Assembly (NCBI RefSeq): GCF_000812965.1
Contig: NZ_JSYN01000018.1
Coordinates: 94,179-158,178 of the forward strand
DNA: 64,000 bases
From: Pedobacter kyungheensis
Lineage (GTDB): Bacteria > Bacteroidota > Bacteroidia > Sphingobacteriales > Sphingobacteriaceae
Reading direction: 5' to 3'
How positions within the stretch are numbered: the stretch's first letter is position 1; every line of letters starts with the position of its first letter. Shown one piece after another: positions 51,923-60,954 of this stretch. The translations under genes were made by a program, and so were the position numbers. The notes under the pieces are model-generated. The model saw only the letters and a list, made by a program, of their open reading frames with translations, was not told where the DNA came from and did no database searches.

Positions 51923-52606
51923 CTAAAGCTTCTCGAAAGGGATATCCATCAGTTGATAGTTTTTCCAGCCCACAAAATCATAATGCCACCATTCGTTTTC
52001 TAAAACCTTAAGACCGTATTTGGCCATGGTGCTGATTAGTAAATTGCGGTTCTTTCTTTGCACTGGCGATACAGGCTCATAATTAGCCGCAGCAGCCGCA
52101 GAAAAACTATCGTAAGGTGTTGGCATCGGCAATTCTTTGCCTGTTTTTAAATTAATAAGGGTTAAATCAACGGCGCAACCCCTGTTATGTTTAGAGCCTT
52201 TGGCCGGATTGGCCACAAAGTTTTTATCGCTCGCCTTTTTATAAAACTCAATCGTAATGGCATAAGGCCGGTATCCATCAAATATTTTTAAACCAAGACC
52301 TTTTTTGTTTAGCTCCTGCTGAATTTTCTTTAATGCCCCCACTACAGGTTTCCGGGCAAAGGCCCTGGCCTGCCTGTACATTACCTGCTGCATAAAGTTG
52401 TTTTTAGTGGCGTACCGGATATCGAGGGTAATGTTGGGAATGGCTTTTTTAATTTCAACCAGTTCGTTGTTTGGATCCGATTTTATCGAGGCCTGATACT
52501 GACTGAAAGAATTAACGACAACAAGTTTCTTTGCGGCGATGGGCTTATTTTGAGCAGAGGCTGAAACAGAAACAAGGAGAAAAAATATTACACAACTTAA
52601 TTTCAT
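51923..52606 (-). CDS. D-alanyl-D-alanine dipeptidase (VanX/DdpX, M15) family
   Basis: 227 residues with a signal peptide (MKLSCVIFFLLVSVSASAQ). Zinc-peptidase motifs: SKHNRGCAVDLTL (SxHxxGxAxD, zinc His and Asp) and ENEWWHYDF (catalytic Glu and third zinc His). A YRPYA segment also fits. The family splits D-Ala-D-Ala; exported forms recycle cell-wall peptides. No vanA-type genes are near, so resistance is not implied. Minus strand, alone between repeat regions. Confidence 0.9.
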   Translation of the reverse strand: MKLSCVIFFLLVSVSASAQNKPIAAKKLVVVNSFSQYQASIKSDPNNELVEIKKAIPNITLDIRYATKNNFMQQVMYRQARAFARKPVVGALKKIQQELNKKGLGLKIFDGYRPYAITIEFYKKASDKNFVANPAKGSKHNRGCAVDLTLINLKTGKELPMPTPYDSFSAAAAANYEPVSPVQRKNRNLLISTMAKYGLKVLENEWWHYDFVGWKNYQLMDIPFEKL

Positions 52607-52649
52607 AAACGAATTGGCTTAGTTCATCACTATTGAGTGGGTACAAACA

Positions 52650-52745
52650 ATCTTAAAAACGATCGCTACTAACCAGCGCATTAAGATTGCCTGCCTGCTG
52701 CAGGCAGGCTTCGTCGGCTGAAAAAGCCTTCTCAGCAATGACGGA
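52650..52745. repeat. Interspersed repeat with GCCTGCCTG palindrome
   Basis: Contains GCCTGCCTG-CTG-CAGGCAGGC (52689-52709) followed by 'TTCGTCGGCTGAAAAAGCC' and 'CAATGACGG', the same element as at 1275-1309. It ends 8 bp before the alanine dehydrogenase stop. Confidence 0.7.
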
Positions 52746-52752
52746 TTATGGG

Positions 52753-53979
52753 TTATTGGTTCGAAACCACCAATAATTCTAAATCCTTAAACGGTAAATT
52801 AAACATATCCGACAGGTCTTTACTGGTACAGTTGCCCTGATAAATATACAGTGCTTCGCGGATAACCGGATTATTCCAAACCATGTTTACCAGGCCTCCA
52901 AACTCGCCAATATCCAGTAAAATTGGGGCGAAAATATTGGTTAACGCGTACGATGCCGTTCTAGGCACTCTCGAAGCAATATTAGGTACACAATAATGAA
53001 TCACGTCGTATTTCCTGAAAACCGGGTTGGTATGATTGGTTACTTCAGATGTTTCAAAACAGCCCCCCTGATCGATGCTGACGTCAATAACCACTGAATG
53101 TGGTTTCATGCGCGCAACGGTTTCCTCCATCACAATACACGGACTGCGGCCATGGGTAGCCCTGATGGCACCAATTACCACATCACAGGTTACAATGGCT
53201 TTATTAAGTACTATGGGTTGCATTACCGAAGTAAAAACCCGGCTGCCCAGGTTATTTTGTAAACGGCGCAAACGGTAAATAGAACTATCAAAAACCTTTA
53301 CTTCGGCGCCAAGTGCCAAAGCAGTTCTCGCTGCATACTCACCCACCGTTCCGGCACCTAAAATTACAATTTCTGTTGGTGGTACCCCCGTAAACCCACC
53401 AAGCATTAAGCCTTTGCCACCGGTAACATTGCTCAGGTATTCTGCTGCAATTAAAATCGATGTTGACCCTACAATTTCGCTCATGGCCCGCACCACACTA
53501 AGCACATTCCCTTCATCGCGCAGGTTCTCGAAACACAGGGCATTAATTTTTTTATGCATCAATGCTTTCAGGTACTCCTGCTTTAACGTACCAATTTGTA
53601 AAGAAGAAAGCAGGGTTTGCCCTTTGTGCATCAAATCAATCTCTTCGAGGGTTGGCGGTGCTATTTTGACCAGGATATCTGCTTCGAAAACCTCTTTTTT
53701 GTTGTAGGTTATTTTAGCCCCCTGTTCGGCATATTCAGTATCTGTAAAATTCGCTCCGGTACCGGCTCCACTTTCCAGCACTACACGGTGACCATTATTT
53801 ACCAGCAAGGCAACAGAAAGCGGAGTTAAGGCAATTCTATTCTCCTGAAAAGAAATTTCTTTGGGTATCCCGATGTACAGGCTGTTTTTTTTGTTTCGGG
53901 TTTCGAGTTTTGCCTCCTGTGTTTGCAATAAACCTTGACGAGCTATATCGGCCATTCCTTCGCGTAATCCTGTAGCCAT
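52753..53979 (-). CDS. ald: Alanine dehydrogenase
   Basis: 408 residues. The N-terminus has an extra ~34 residues (REGMADIARQGLLQTQEAKLE) before the conserved YIGIPKEISFQENRIALTP. The NAD-binding core shows VILGAGTVGEYAARTALALGA, and VIDVSIDQGGCFETSE, plus a C-terminal NMVWNNPVIR, fit the alanine dehydrogenase/pyridine nucleotide transhydrogenase family. It interconverts L-alanine and pyruvate with ammonia. A conserved N-terminal extension is known in Bacteroidota members. Alone; tsaE follows on the same strand upstream. Confidence 0.93.
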   Translation of the reverse strand: MATGLREGMADIARQGLLQTQEAKLETRNKKNSLYIGIPKEISFQENRIALTPLSVALLVNNGHRVVLESGAGTGANFTDTEYAEQGAKITYNKKEVFEADILVKIAPPTLEEIDLMHKGQTLLSSLQIGTLKQEYLKALMHKKINALCFENLRDEGNVLSVVRAMSEIVGSTSILIAAEYLSNVTGGKGLMLGGFTGVPPTEIVILGAGTVGEYAARTALALGAEVKVFDSSIYRLRRLQNNLGSRVFTSVMQPIVLNKAIVTCDVVIGAIRATHGRSPCIVMEETVARMKPHSVVIDVSIDQGGCFETSEVTNHTNPVFRKYDVIHYCVPNIASRVPRTASYALTNIFAPILLDIGEFGGLVNMVWNNPVIREALYIYQGNCTSKDLSDMFNLPFKDLELLVVSNQ

Positions 53980-54052
53980 GTTGAATTAATATTTTGGTAG
54001 TTTTAGGTTGTTCAAGGTAAGGAAAATCTGTTAATTTATTGATAACTAATTG

Positions 54053-54469
54053 TTATACCTTACAAAAAGTGAACAATCGCTCGTTTTCATCTACCACACT
54101 AATTTCAACTTTGATATAATTTTGGGGCAATAATTCGGCTACACGCTCCGGCCATTCAATGAGGCAAATGGCGCCACCATAAAAATATTCTTCATAGCCC
54201 AGGTCATAAGCTTCGCGGATATCTTTTATGCGGTAAAAATCGAAATGGAAAACTGATCCTTTAGGGCTCACGTACTCATTTACGATGGAATAAGTTGGGC
54301 TCGAAACCACATCTTCAATGCCCAGGTGGGCGCAGAACTGCTTAATAAAAGTTGTTTTTCCAGCTCCCATCTCCCCTTCAAAAATGAAAACTTTTTCATC
54401 ACCAGCGAAGACCAAAAGCTGTTCGGCTACCTGAGGTAAACCCAATAAACCATTTACTGTTATTTCCAT
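54053..54469 (-). CDS. tsaE: tRNA threonylcarbamoyladenosine biosynthesis ATPase TsaE
   Basis: 138 residues. Walker A GEMGAGKTTFIK (about 33-44), SSPTYSIVNEY, and YRIKDIREAYDLGYEEYF with IEWPERVAELL are TsaE hallmarks. It is an ATPase acting with TsaB and TsaD to make t6A37 of tRNAs reading ANN codons. TsaB and TsaD are not in the window. It lies between ald and porX; a terminator separates it from porX. Confidence 0.93.
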   Translation of the reverse strand: MEITVNGLLGLPQVAEQLLVFAGDEKVFIFEGEMGAGKTTFIKQFCAHLGIEDVVSSPTYSIVNEYVSPKGSVFHFDFYRIKDIREAYDLGYEEYFYGGAICLIEWPERVAELLPQNYIKVEISVVDENERLFTFCKV

Positions 54470-54472
54470 GCT

Positions 54473-54518
54473 AAAAAAATAAAGGCAAAAGTAATACTTA
54501 ATTGTATTCCTTTTGCCT
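54473..54518 (-). terminator. Intrinsic terminator after porX
   Basis: On the minus strand AGGCAAAAG (54510-54518) pairs with CTTTTGCCT (54483-54491), with an inner AATAC/GTATT pairing, followed by TTATTTTTTT. It sits over 100 bp past the porX stop and runs up to the tsaE start. Confidence 0.7.
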
Positions 54519-54624
54519 GATTATGAGTTTTGTCAGTCTGAGCTTGTCGAAGACTCTACCAAATAATTTACTGAATATCTTTTCGATAAAATCAAGATGA
54601 CAATAAAACGGTGATGCCTAATCT

Positions 54625-56178
54625 TTATCTCGGCGAGTACGTCACCACAGGAATAATCATCTCTTCCAATGAGATACCTCCATGCTGAAAGGTTTCGTTA
54701 TAGTAATTTACAAACTGGTTGTAGTTGTTCGGATAAACGAAATAACTGTCCTCCCGCGCAAAAATATAACTGCTGCTGATGTTAATCTTAGGCAACATGG
54801 CATCGTGCGGGTTTTTAATCAGAAAAACATCTTTAACGTTAAAATTCAGATTGCGCCCCTGTTTGTACCTTAAATTGGTATTGGTACTTCTATCGCCAAT
54901 TACCTTAACCGGCTTTTTAACGCGGATGGTACCATGATCGGTGGTGATAATCACTTTAACTTTTTTCTGCGATATTTTCTTCAATAAATCCCAAAGCGGC
55001 GAATGCTCAAACCACGATAGAGTTAACGAACGGTAGGCAGCATCATCATTGGCCAGCTCGCGGATCATCTGCATATCTGTACGTGCATGGCTCAGCATAT
55101 CAACAAAGTTGAAAACAATGGCGTTAAAATCATTTTGCATCAGGTTATTGGTTTGATCTACCAAATCTTTCCCCTGCTCAAAAGTTAAAATTTTATTGTA
55201 GCTGAATTTGCAGTCTCTGCGGAGCGTGCGTTTAATGTTATCGGCCAGAAAAGCTTCTTCGTGCATGTTTTTACCACCCTCATCATCATCGTTTTGCCAA
55301 AGCTGAGGGAAACGTTTTTCCATATCTAAGGGCATTAATCCCGAAAATATCGCATTACGGGCATATTGGGTTGCCGTTGGTAAAATACTGCTGTACATAT
55401 CCTCTTCATCAATGCGGAAATACTCCGAAATTAAAGGATTGATGATTTTCCATTGGTCGTAACGCAGGTTATCAATCAGGATAAAAAATACAGGCGTAGT
55501 TTCGTTAATATGCGGGAAAGCCTTTTTCTTTAACAGCTCGTTCGAAAATAAAGGCGCTTTATCTTTTTCCTTAATCCAGCCTAAATAGTGTTCCTCAACA
55601 AATTTCGAAAACTGCGTGTTTGCCTCCTGCTTTTGCATGGTTAAAATTTCGTGCATTTGCGGATCGTCCAGCTTCTCCAGCTCCAGTTCCCAGAAAACAA
55701 TCTTTTTATATACATCAACCCACTCTTCGTAGTTTAGCTTATCGCCCAGGGTCATGCCCAGGCGACGGAAATCCTGCTGGTATGCCATAGAAGTTTTCTC
55801 GCTTACCAAACGCTTGTTATCGATCAGCTTTTTAATGGTTAGCAATACCTGTTTGGGGTTAACCGGTTTAATCAGGTAATCGTCTATTTTGCTACCAATG
55901 GCGTCTTCCATCAGATTTTCTTCTTCGCTTTTGGTAATCAGCACCACCGGCACATCCGGATTGAGGTTTTTAATGGCCCCAAGCGTTTCAATCCCGCTCA
56001 TTCCCGGCATGTTTTCATCTAAAAAAACCAGGTCGAAATGTGATTTTCCAAATGCTTCGAGCGCATCGTTCCCATTGGTAAATGTGGTTACATTATAACC
56101 TTTATCATTTAACAATAATATATGTGGTTTTAACAGGTCGATTTCATCATCGGCCCATAATATCTTAGTTTCTTGCAT
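54625..56178 (-). CDS. porX: PorX-type response regulator with PglZ (alkaline phosphatase-fold) output domain
   Basis: 517 residues. The receiver (1-120) has acidic residues Asp10-Asp11-Glu12, phosphoacceptor Asp54 (VFLDENMPG) and Lys in LIKPVNP. A helical linker follows. The output domain (about 200-517) is a PglZ/alkaline phosphatase fold with FFILIDNLRYDQW (metal Asp), LPTATQYARNAIFSG (nucleophile Thr), TTDHGTIRV and FQHGGISLEE (metal His). This is the PorX architecture, a regulator linked to the type IX secretion system through PorY and a sigma factor. No PorY kinase or other T9SS gene is in the window. It diverges from the HD hydrolase gene. Confidence 0.93.
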   Translation of the reverse strand: MQETKILWADDEIDLLKPHILLLNDKGYNVTTFTNGNDALEAFGKSHFDLVFLDENMPGMSGIETLGAIKNLNPDVPVVLITKSEEENLMEDAIGSKIDDYLIKPVNPKQVLLTIKKLIDNKRLVSEKTSMAYQQDFRRLGMTLGDKLNYEEWVDVYKKIVFWELELEKLDDPQMHEILTMQKQEANTQFSKFVEEHYLGWIKEKDKAPLFSNELLKKKAFPHINETTPVFFILIDNLRYDQWKIINPLISEYFRIDEEDMYSSILPTATQYARNAIFSGLMPLDMEKRFPQLWQNDDDEGGKNMHEEAFLADNIKRTLRRDCKFSYNKILTFEQGKDLVDQTNNLMQNDFNAIVFNFVDMLSHARTDMQMIRELANDDAAYRSLTLSWFEHSPLWDLLKKISQKKVKVIITTDHGTIRVKKPVKVIGDRSTNTNLRYKQGRNLNFNVKDVFLIKNPHDAMLPKINISSSYIFAREDSYFVYPNNYNQFVNYYNETFQHGGISLEEMIIPVVTYSPR

Positions 56179-56289
56179 GTTTATGTAAAAATAGGTATGT
56201 ATTGCCTTTTAATTTTGGCAGGTAAATCAAACTCTAAATAAAAATAGCAATTTTTGTACCGTATCTGTCTATTTAACTATTTTTAACGA

Positions 56290-57513
56290 TTGAACAAGAA
56301 GAAAATCATAAATGATCCGGTTTACGGTTTCATCAGCATACCATCGGCTCTGGTTTACGATGTAATTTCGCATCCGTATTTTCAGCGCCTGCGCTACATT
56401 AAACAACTGGGCATGACCCATTTGGTTTACCCGGGCGCATTGCACACCCGTTTTCACCACGCATTGGGCGCCATGCATTTAATGTGCCTGGCCATTAGTT
56501 TACTCAGGAGCAAAGGGCATGACATTACCGAAGGTGAAGAAGAAGCCGCCATTTTGGCCATTTTACTGCACGACATTGGCCATGGTCCTTTTTCGCACGC
56601 ACTTGAACATTCGCTGGTTACCGGTATCAGGCACGAAGATATTTCGGTAAAACTGATGAACGACCTGAACATTCATTTTGACGGACGTTTAACTCATGCA
56701 ATCGAGATTTTTAACGGCACCTACCCTAAAAAGTTTTTACACCAGTTAATTTCGGGCCAGCTTGATTTGGATCGGATGGACTATTTGAACCGCGATAGCT
56801 TTTTTACCGGCGTAAGCGAAGGCGTAATCAGTTTCGACCGCATTATTAAAATGTTTAATGTTTATGACGATGACCTGGTGATTGAGGAAAAGGGTATTTA
56901 CTCTATCGAGAAATTCCTGATTGCACGCCGCCTGATGTATTGGCAGGTTTACCTCCATAAAACGGTTATTGCGGGCGAAATGATCTTAGTGAAATTACTG
57001 GAACGGGCCAAAGAACTATCGTCAAATGGTGTTGATCTCTTTGCTTCACCATCGTTAAACCACTTTCTTAAAAACAATATTAACGAAGCTAACTTCTTTG
57101 AGCAGCATGAAAACCTCGAACATTTTACCAATCTCGACGACCAGGATATTTATGCCGCGGTTAAAGTTTGGGTAAAACATCCCGATAAAATTTTATCTAC
57201 CCTGTGCAGTATGCTCACCTCGCGTAACCTGTACAAAGTTGAGATGGGTAACGAGATGGAAAAGGCCGATCGCGTAACATTTCTGCAGGATGCAGCTGTT
57301 AACCTGCTCGGAATTAAGCCCGAAGAAGCCCGATATTTTGTTTTTACCGAGACCATACAAAACCGGGCCTACAATGCTGGCGTAGGTAACATTAAAATTT
57401 TAATGAAAAATAACCGGATAGTTGATATTGCAAAGGCCTCAGATTTATCTAATCTGGAGTCGCTGCAGAAAACCGTAGAAAAATATATCCTCTGTTACCC
57501 CAGGGGCATTTAA
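56290..57513 (+). CDS. HD-domain phosphohydrolase (dNTPase-like family)
   Basis: 407 residues from a TTG start; an in-frame stop lies two codons upstream, and no ATG occurs before the domain, so TTG is the only sensible start. HD motifs: YPGALHTRFHHALGAMHL (first His), LLHDIGHGPFSHALEH (HD pair) and ISGQLDLDRMDYLNRDSFF (final Asp). This is the SAMHD1/dGTPase-like family. The predicted promoter places the transcript start next to the TTG, so the mRNA may be leaderless. Often followed by lpxD in Bacteroidota. Confidence 0.92.
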   Translation: MNKKKIINDPVYGFISIPSALVYDVISHPYFQRLRYIKQLGMTHLVYPGALHTRFHHALGAMHLMCLAISLLRSKGHDITEGEEEAAILAILLHDIGHGPFSHALEHSLVTGIRHEDISVKLMNDLNIHFDGRLTHAIEIFNGTYPKKFLHQLISGQLDLDRMDYLNRDSFFTGVSEGVISFDRIIKMFNVYDDDLVIEEKGIYSIEKFLIARRLMYWQVYLHKTVIAGEMILVKLLERAKELSSNGVDLFASPSLNHFLKNNINEANFFEQHENLEHFTNLDDQDIYAAVKVWVKHPDKILSTLCSMLTSRNLYKVEMGNEMEKADRVTFLQDAAVNLLGIKPEEARYFVFTETIQNRAYNAGVGNIKILMKNNRIVDIAKASDLSNLESLQKTVEKYILCYPRGI

Positions 57514-57600
57514 GCTTATTTAACAAAATATTTAACTTTTACTGCCGTTTTAAGTCTTATTATTGTATAAAATATACACAGCTTAACCATTGCAGGTTTT

Positions 57601-57631
57601 TTTGTTCATATCAATTTAACATTTACCTTTG
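57601..57631 (+). promoter_or_regulatory. Strong candidate lpxD promoter
   Basis: TTTG (57601-57604) and exact TAnnTTTG (TACCTTTG, 57624-57631) are separated by 19 bp. The predicted transcription start (about 57634) falls 2 nt before the lpxD ATG. Confidence 0.6.
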
Positions 57632-57635
57632 TACG

Positions 57636-58712
57636 ATGCAATTTACTGCCAAGCAGATAAGTCAGTTTCTGAACGGTTCCATAGATGGTAACCCTGATGT
57701 AGCCGTTACCGAACTCTCTAAAATAGAAGACGGAAAGGAAGGCTCTTTGTCTTTTCTTTCCAATCCTAAGTACGAAAACTTTTTGTATTCTACTCAGGCA
57801 TCCGTTGTAATCGTATCTAAAGATTTTACCCCAACACAGCCCTATACCAGCACTTTAGTGCGTGTAGAAAATCCATACAGTGCTTTTACCATTTTGCTGG
57901 ATAAATACAACGAAGCTGTAAACGCACAAAATACACAAACGGGCATTGATAAAATGGCCTTTGTGCACCCAACTGCTAAAATTGGTCAGAATGTTTTTAT
58001 TGATGCTTTTGCCTATGTGGCCGAACATGCGGTAATTGCCGATGGCTGTAAAATAAATACACAGGTTTTTATCGGCGCACATTCCAAAATTGGTGAGAAC
58101 GCTACTTTTTATCCGGGTGTAAAAATTTACCACAATTCAGTTATTGGTAGTCGCGTAATTATCCACGCCAATACGGTTATAGGAAGCGATGGCTTTGGCT
58201 TTGCCCCTCAAAAAGACGGCACTTACAATAAAATTCCTCAGATTGGGAATGTTATAATTGAAGATGATGTGGAAATTGGCGCCAATACCACTGTCGATCG
58301 TGCAACCATGGGCTCAACCATTGTTAAAAAGGGTACAAAAATCGACAACCTGATTCAGATTGCCCACAATGTGGAGATTGGCGAAAACACTGTTTTGGCT
58401 GCACAATCAGGAATCTCAGGCAGCACAAAAATTGGCCCTAACAGCGTTGTAGGTGGCCAGGTGGGTATTGCAGGTCACTTAACCTTAGCCAAAGGCACCC
58501 AAATTGGTGCGCAGGCAGGTATTAACTTTAACATTACAGAAGAAAATAAACAATGGCACGGCAGTCCTGCCCAACCATTGCGCAACTGGATGCGCGCATC
58601 GGTAATTTTCAAACACCTCCCCGATGTAGAAAAAAGAATTAACGCACTCGAAGAGGAATTGAAAAAGCTTACAGCTGAACTGGAAAAGAATACATTACAC
58701 AATGAACGTTAG
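57636..58712 (+). CDS. lpxD: UDP-3-O-acylglucosamine N-acyltransferase LpxD
   Basis: 358 residues. The N-terminal UDP-sugar-binding region (QFTAKQISQFLNGSIDG) is followed by left-handed beta-helix hexapeptide repeats, with catalytic His in LIQIAHNVEIGEN (about 247) and a C-terminal helix. The enzyme adds the second 3-hydroxyacyl chain to the glucosamine in lipid A synthesis. The ATG overlaps the next gene by 11 bp. Lipid A order lpxD-lpxC/fabZ-lpxA is the Bacteroidota arrangement. Confidence 0.96.
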   Translation: MQFTAKQISQFLNGSIDGNPDVAVTELSKIEDGKEGSLSFLSNPKYENFLYSTQASVVIVSKDFTPTQPYTSTLVRVENPYSAFTILLDKYNEAVNAQNTQTGIDKMAFVHPTAKIGQNVFIDAFAYVAEHAVIADGCKINTQVFIGAHSKIGENATFYPGVKIYHNSVIGSRVIIHANTVIGSDGFGFAPQKDGTYNKIPQIGNVIIEDDVEIGANTTVDRATMGSTIVKKGTKIDNLIQIAHNVEIGENTVLAAQSGISGSTKIGPNSVVGGQVGIAGHLTLAKGTQIGAQAGINFNITEENKQWHGSPAQPLRNWMRASVIFKHLPDVEKRINALEEELKKLTAELEKNTLHNER

Positions 58713-60114
58713 ACAAAAAACGATTAAGCAAGAAATATCAGCATCTGGTGTTGGTTTACATACAGGCGCTAATGTTACTTTAACATTTTGCCCTGCCCCC
58801 GAAAATCATGGTTTTAAATTTCAACGCATCGATTTAGACGGACACCCCATCATCGAAGCTGATGCCGATAACGTAACCGATACTTCGCGCGGAACTACCA
58901 TTACCCAAAACGGAGCCAGCGTAAGCACTGTAGAGCACGTAATGGCTTCATTAATTGGTATGGACCTTGATAATGTGCTAATCAAATTAGACGGACCTGA
59001 AACTCCGATTATGGATGGCAGCTCGATCCAGTTTGTCGATTTATTGGAAGAAGTAGGTACAGTTGAGCAAAATGCCGATCGCGAATATTTCACCATTCCT
59101 CATAACATTACCTATACAGAAGAAGACAGGAAAGTAGAAATTGTGGCCATGCCGCTTGACGACTACCGCTTTACCTGTATGATTGATTATAACTCACCTG
59201 TTTTGGGTAGTCAGCATGCTGGCATTAACACCATTGCAGAGTTTAAAAAAGAAATTGCCTCTTGCCGTACTTTCTGCTTCTTACACGAATTAGAATACCA
59301 GTTATCGCACAACCTGATTAAAGGAGGTGACTTAAATAATGCCATTGTAATTGTTGATAAAGAAGTTACCAAAGATGAATTAAACCATCTGGCCAAGTTA
59401 TTTAACCGCGAAGACATTGATGTTGCCCCACAGGGAATTTTAAACAACATGGAATTGCGCTACCAAAACGAACCTGCCCGTCATAAACTACTGGATATGA
59501 TTGGCGATCTGGCTTTGGTTGGTATGCACTTAAAAGGACACATTATGGCAGCTCGTCCTGGCCACGCAGCTAACGTTGCATTTGCAAAAAAAATTAAGGC
59601 AGCCATTAAAAAAGAGAAAAACAAAAAAGTGCAGAAGGTTTACGACCCAGGCGCAAAAGCCTTATTTGATGTGGTTAAAATCATGGAGATTTTGCCTCAC
59701 CGTCAACCCTTCCTATTTGTAGATAAAATTTTAGAACTTTCAAAAAACCACGTTGTGGGCGTTAAAAACGTAACCATGAACGAAGAGTTCTTTAAAGGGC
59801 ACTTTCCTGGTGCTCCGGTATTTCCGGGCGTATTACAGATTGAGGCCATGGCCCAGGTGGGTGGAATTCTGGTATTGTGTACCGTTCCCGATCCTGAAAA
59901 TTACTTAACCTATTTCTTAAAGATAGATAACGTGCGTTTCAGAGCGCAGGTATTACCTGGCGACAGCATCGTTTTCCGTTGCGACTTACTGGAACCAATC
60001 AGAAGGGGAATTGCCCAGATGAAAGGTGTTGGTATGGTAGGCGAAAAAATCGTTGTCGAAGCCGAAATGATGGCCCAAATTTCAAAAGTTAAACAAGCAG
60101 AACCCGCTCAATAA
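58702..60114 (+). CDS. Bifunctional LpxC-FabZ: UDP-3-O-acyl-GlcNAc deacetylase fused to (3R)-hydroxyacyl-ACP dehydratase
   Basis: 470 residues. LpxC part (1-310): TVEHVMASL (zinc His), HKLLDMIGDLALVG (His, Asp) and KGHIMAARPGHAANVAFA (catalytic His) place the zinc deacetylase site. FabZ part (about 325-465): ILPHRQPFLFVDKI and FKGHFPGAPVFPGVLQIEAMAQ (catalytic His and Glu). The fusion joins the committed lipid A step with fatty acid elongation, a Bacteroidota feature that may channel 3-hydroxyacyl substrate. Overlaps lpxD by 11 bp and lpxA by 1 bp (TAATG). Confidence 0.96.
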   Translation: MNVRQKTIKQEISASGVGLHTGANVTLTFCPAPENHGFKFQRIDLDGHPIIEADADNVTDTSRGTTITQNGASVSTVEHVMASLIGMDLDNVLIKLDGPETPIMDGSSIQFVDLLEEVGTVEQNADREYFTIPHNITYTEEDRKVEIVAMPLDDYRFTCMIDYNSPVLGSQHAGINTIAEFKKEIASCRTFCFLHELEYQLSHNLIKGGDLNNAIVIVDKEVTKDELNHLAKLFNREDIDVAPQGILNNMELRYQNEPARHKLLDMIGDLALVGMHLKGHIMAARPGHAANVAFAKKIKAAIKKEKNKKVQKVYDPGAKALFDVVKIMEILPHRQPFLFVDKILELSKNHVVGVKNVTMNEEFFKGHFPGAPVFPGVLQIEAMAQVGGILVLCTVPDPENYLTYFLKIDNVRFRAQVLPGDSIVFRCDLLEPIRRGIAQMKGVGMVGEKIVVEAEMMAQISKVKQAEPAQ

Positions 60115-60899
60115 TGATACAACCTTTAGCATATATACATCCTCAGGCAAAAATTGCCGAAAACGTGGTAATCGAACCTTTTGTAGTAATACATAAAGAT
60201 GTTGTGATTGGAGAGGGAACCTGGATCGGATCGAACGTAACCATTATGGATGGCGCGCGGATTGGTAAAAACTGCCGCATTTTTCCTGGCGCTGTTATTT
60301 CCGGCGAACCACAGGATTTAAAATTTGCAGGAGAAATTACTACAGCAGAAATTGGCGACAATACCACCATCAGAGAGTGTGTTACCATTAACCGTGGTAC
60401 TAAAGATAAATGGAAAACCGTTATCGGCAGCAACTGCTTAATTCAGGCTTACTCGCATATTGCACACGATTGTGAAGTGGGTAACTACTGTATTTTTTCG
60501 AACAGCACCACTTTAGCCGGCCACATTACCATCGGCAATAACGTTGTACTTGCTGGCTTAGTAGCCATTCACCAGTTTGTAAAAGTAGGCTCACACGCAT
60601 TCGTTACCGGCGGTTCGTTGGTACGTAAAGATGTGCCACCTTATGTTAAAGCTGCACGTGAGCCGCTTTCTTACGCAGGTATCAACTCGGTAGGCCTGCG
60701 CAGAAGAGGTTTTACCAATGAGCAGATTGACGAGATACAGGAAATTTACCGCGTGCTTTTCGTTAAACACAATAACGTAACCAAAGCTTTGGATATGATC
60801 GAGGCCGAATTCAAACCTACTGAGATCCGCGATGAAATTGTAGATTTTATCCGCAACTCTAACCGTGGGGTAATGAAGGGTTTCGGCATGGGAAGCTAG
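60114..60899 (+). CDS. lpxA: UDP-N-acetylglucosamine O-acyltransferase LpxA
   Basis: 261 residues. A left-handed beta-helix of hexapeptide repeats (PLAYIHPQAKIAENVVI ...) includes the catalytic His in AYSHIAHDCEVGNYC (about 125) and RRGFTNEQIDEIQEIYRVLF in the C-terminal helical cap. It catalyses the first acylation of UDP-GlcNAc. The start codon overlaps the lpxC-fabZ stop (TAATG). After the stop, a 'GGCTAAAGCCGAAAGG' repeat tail begins. Confidence 0.96.
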   Translation: MIQPLAYIHPQAKIAENVVIEPFVVIHKDVVIGEGTWIGSNVTIMDGARIGKNCRIFPGAVISGEPQDLKFAGEITTAEIGDNTTIRECVTINRGTKDKWKTVIGSNCLIQAYSHIAHDCEVGNYCIFSNSTTLAGHITIGNNVVLAGLVAIHQFVKVGSHAFVTGGSLVRKDVPPYVKAAREPLSYAGINSVGLRRRGFTNEQIDEIQEIYRVLFVKHNNVTKALDMIEAEFKPTEIRDEIVDFIRNSNRGVMKGFGMGS

Positions 60900-60954
60900 T
60901 AAGGCTAAAGCCGAAAGGTAAAAGACCAAAGCACTGATCAAAAATAATTACAAC

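Noticed and set aside
51923..52606. Vancomycin-resistance vanX
   Set aside because: The DdpX-like dipeptidase is alone, without vanA/vanH-type genes; a housekeeping cell-wall recycling role is more likely.
54625..56178. BREX-type PglZ phage-defence protein
   Set aside because: The PglZ domain is joined to an N-terminal receiver and has PorX length and motifs, and no BrxA/B/C/L or PglX genes are adjacent.
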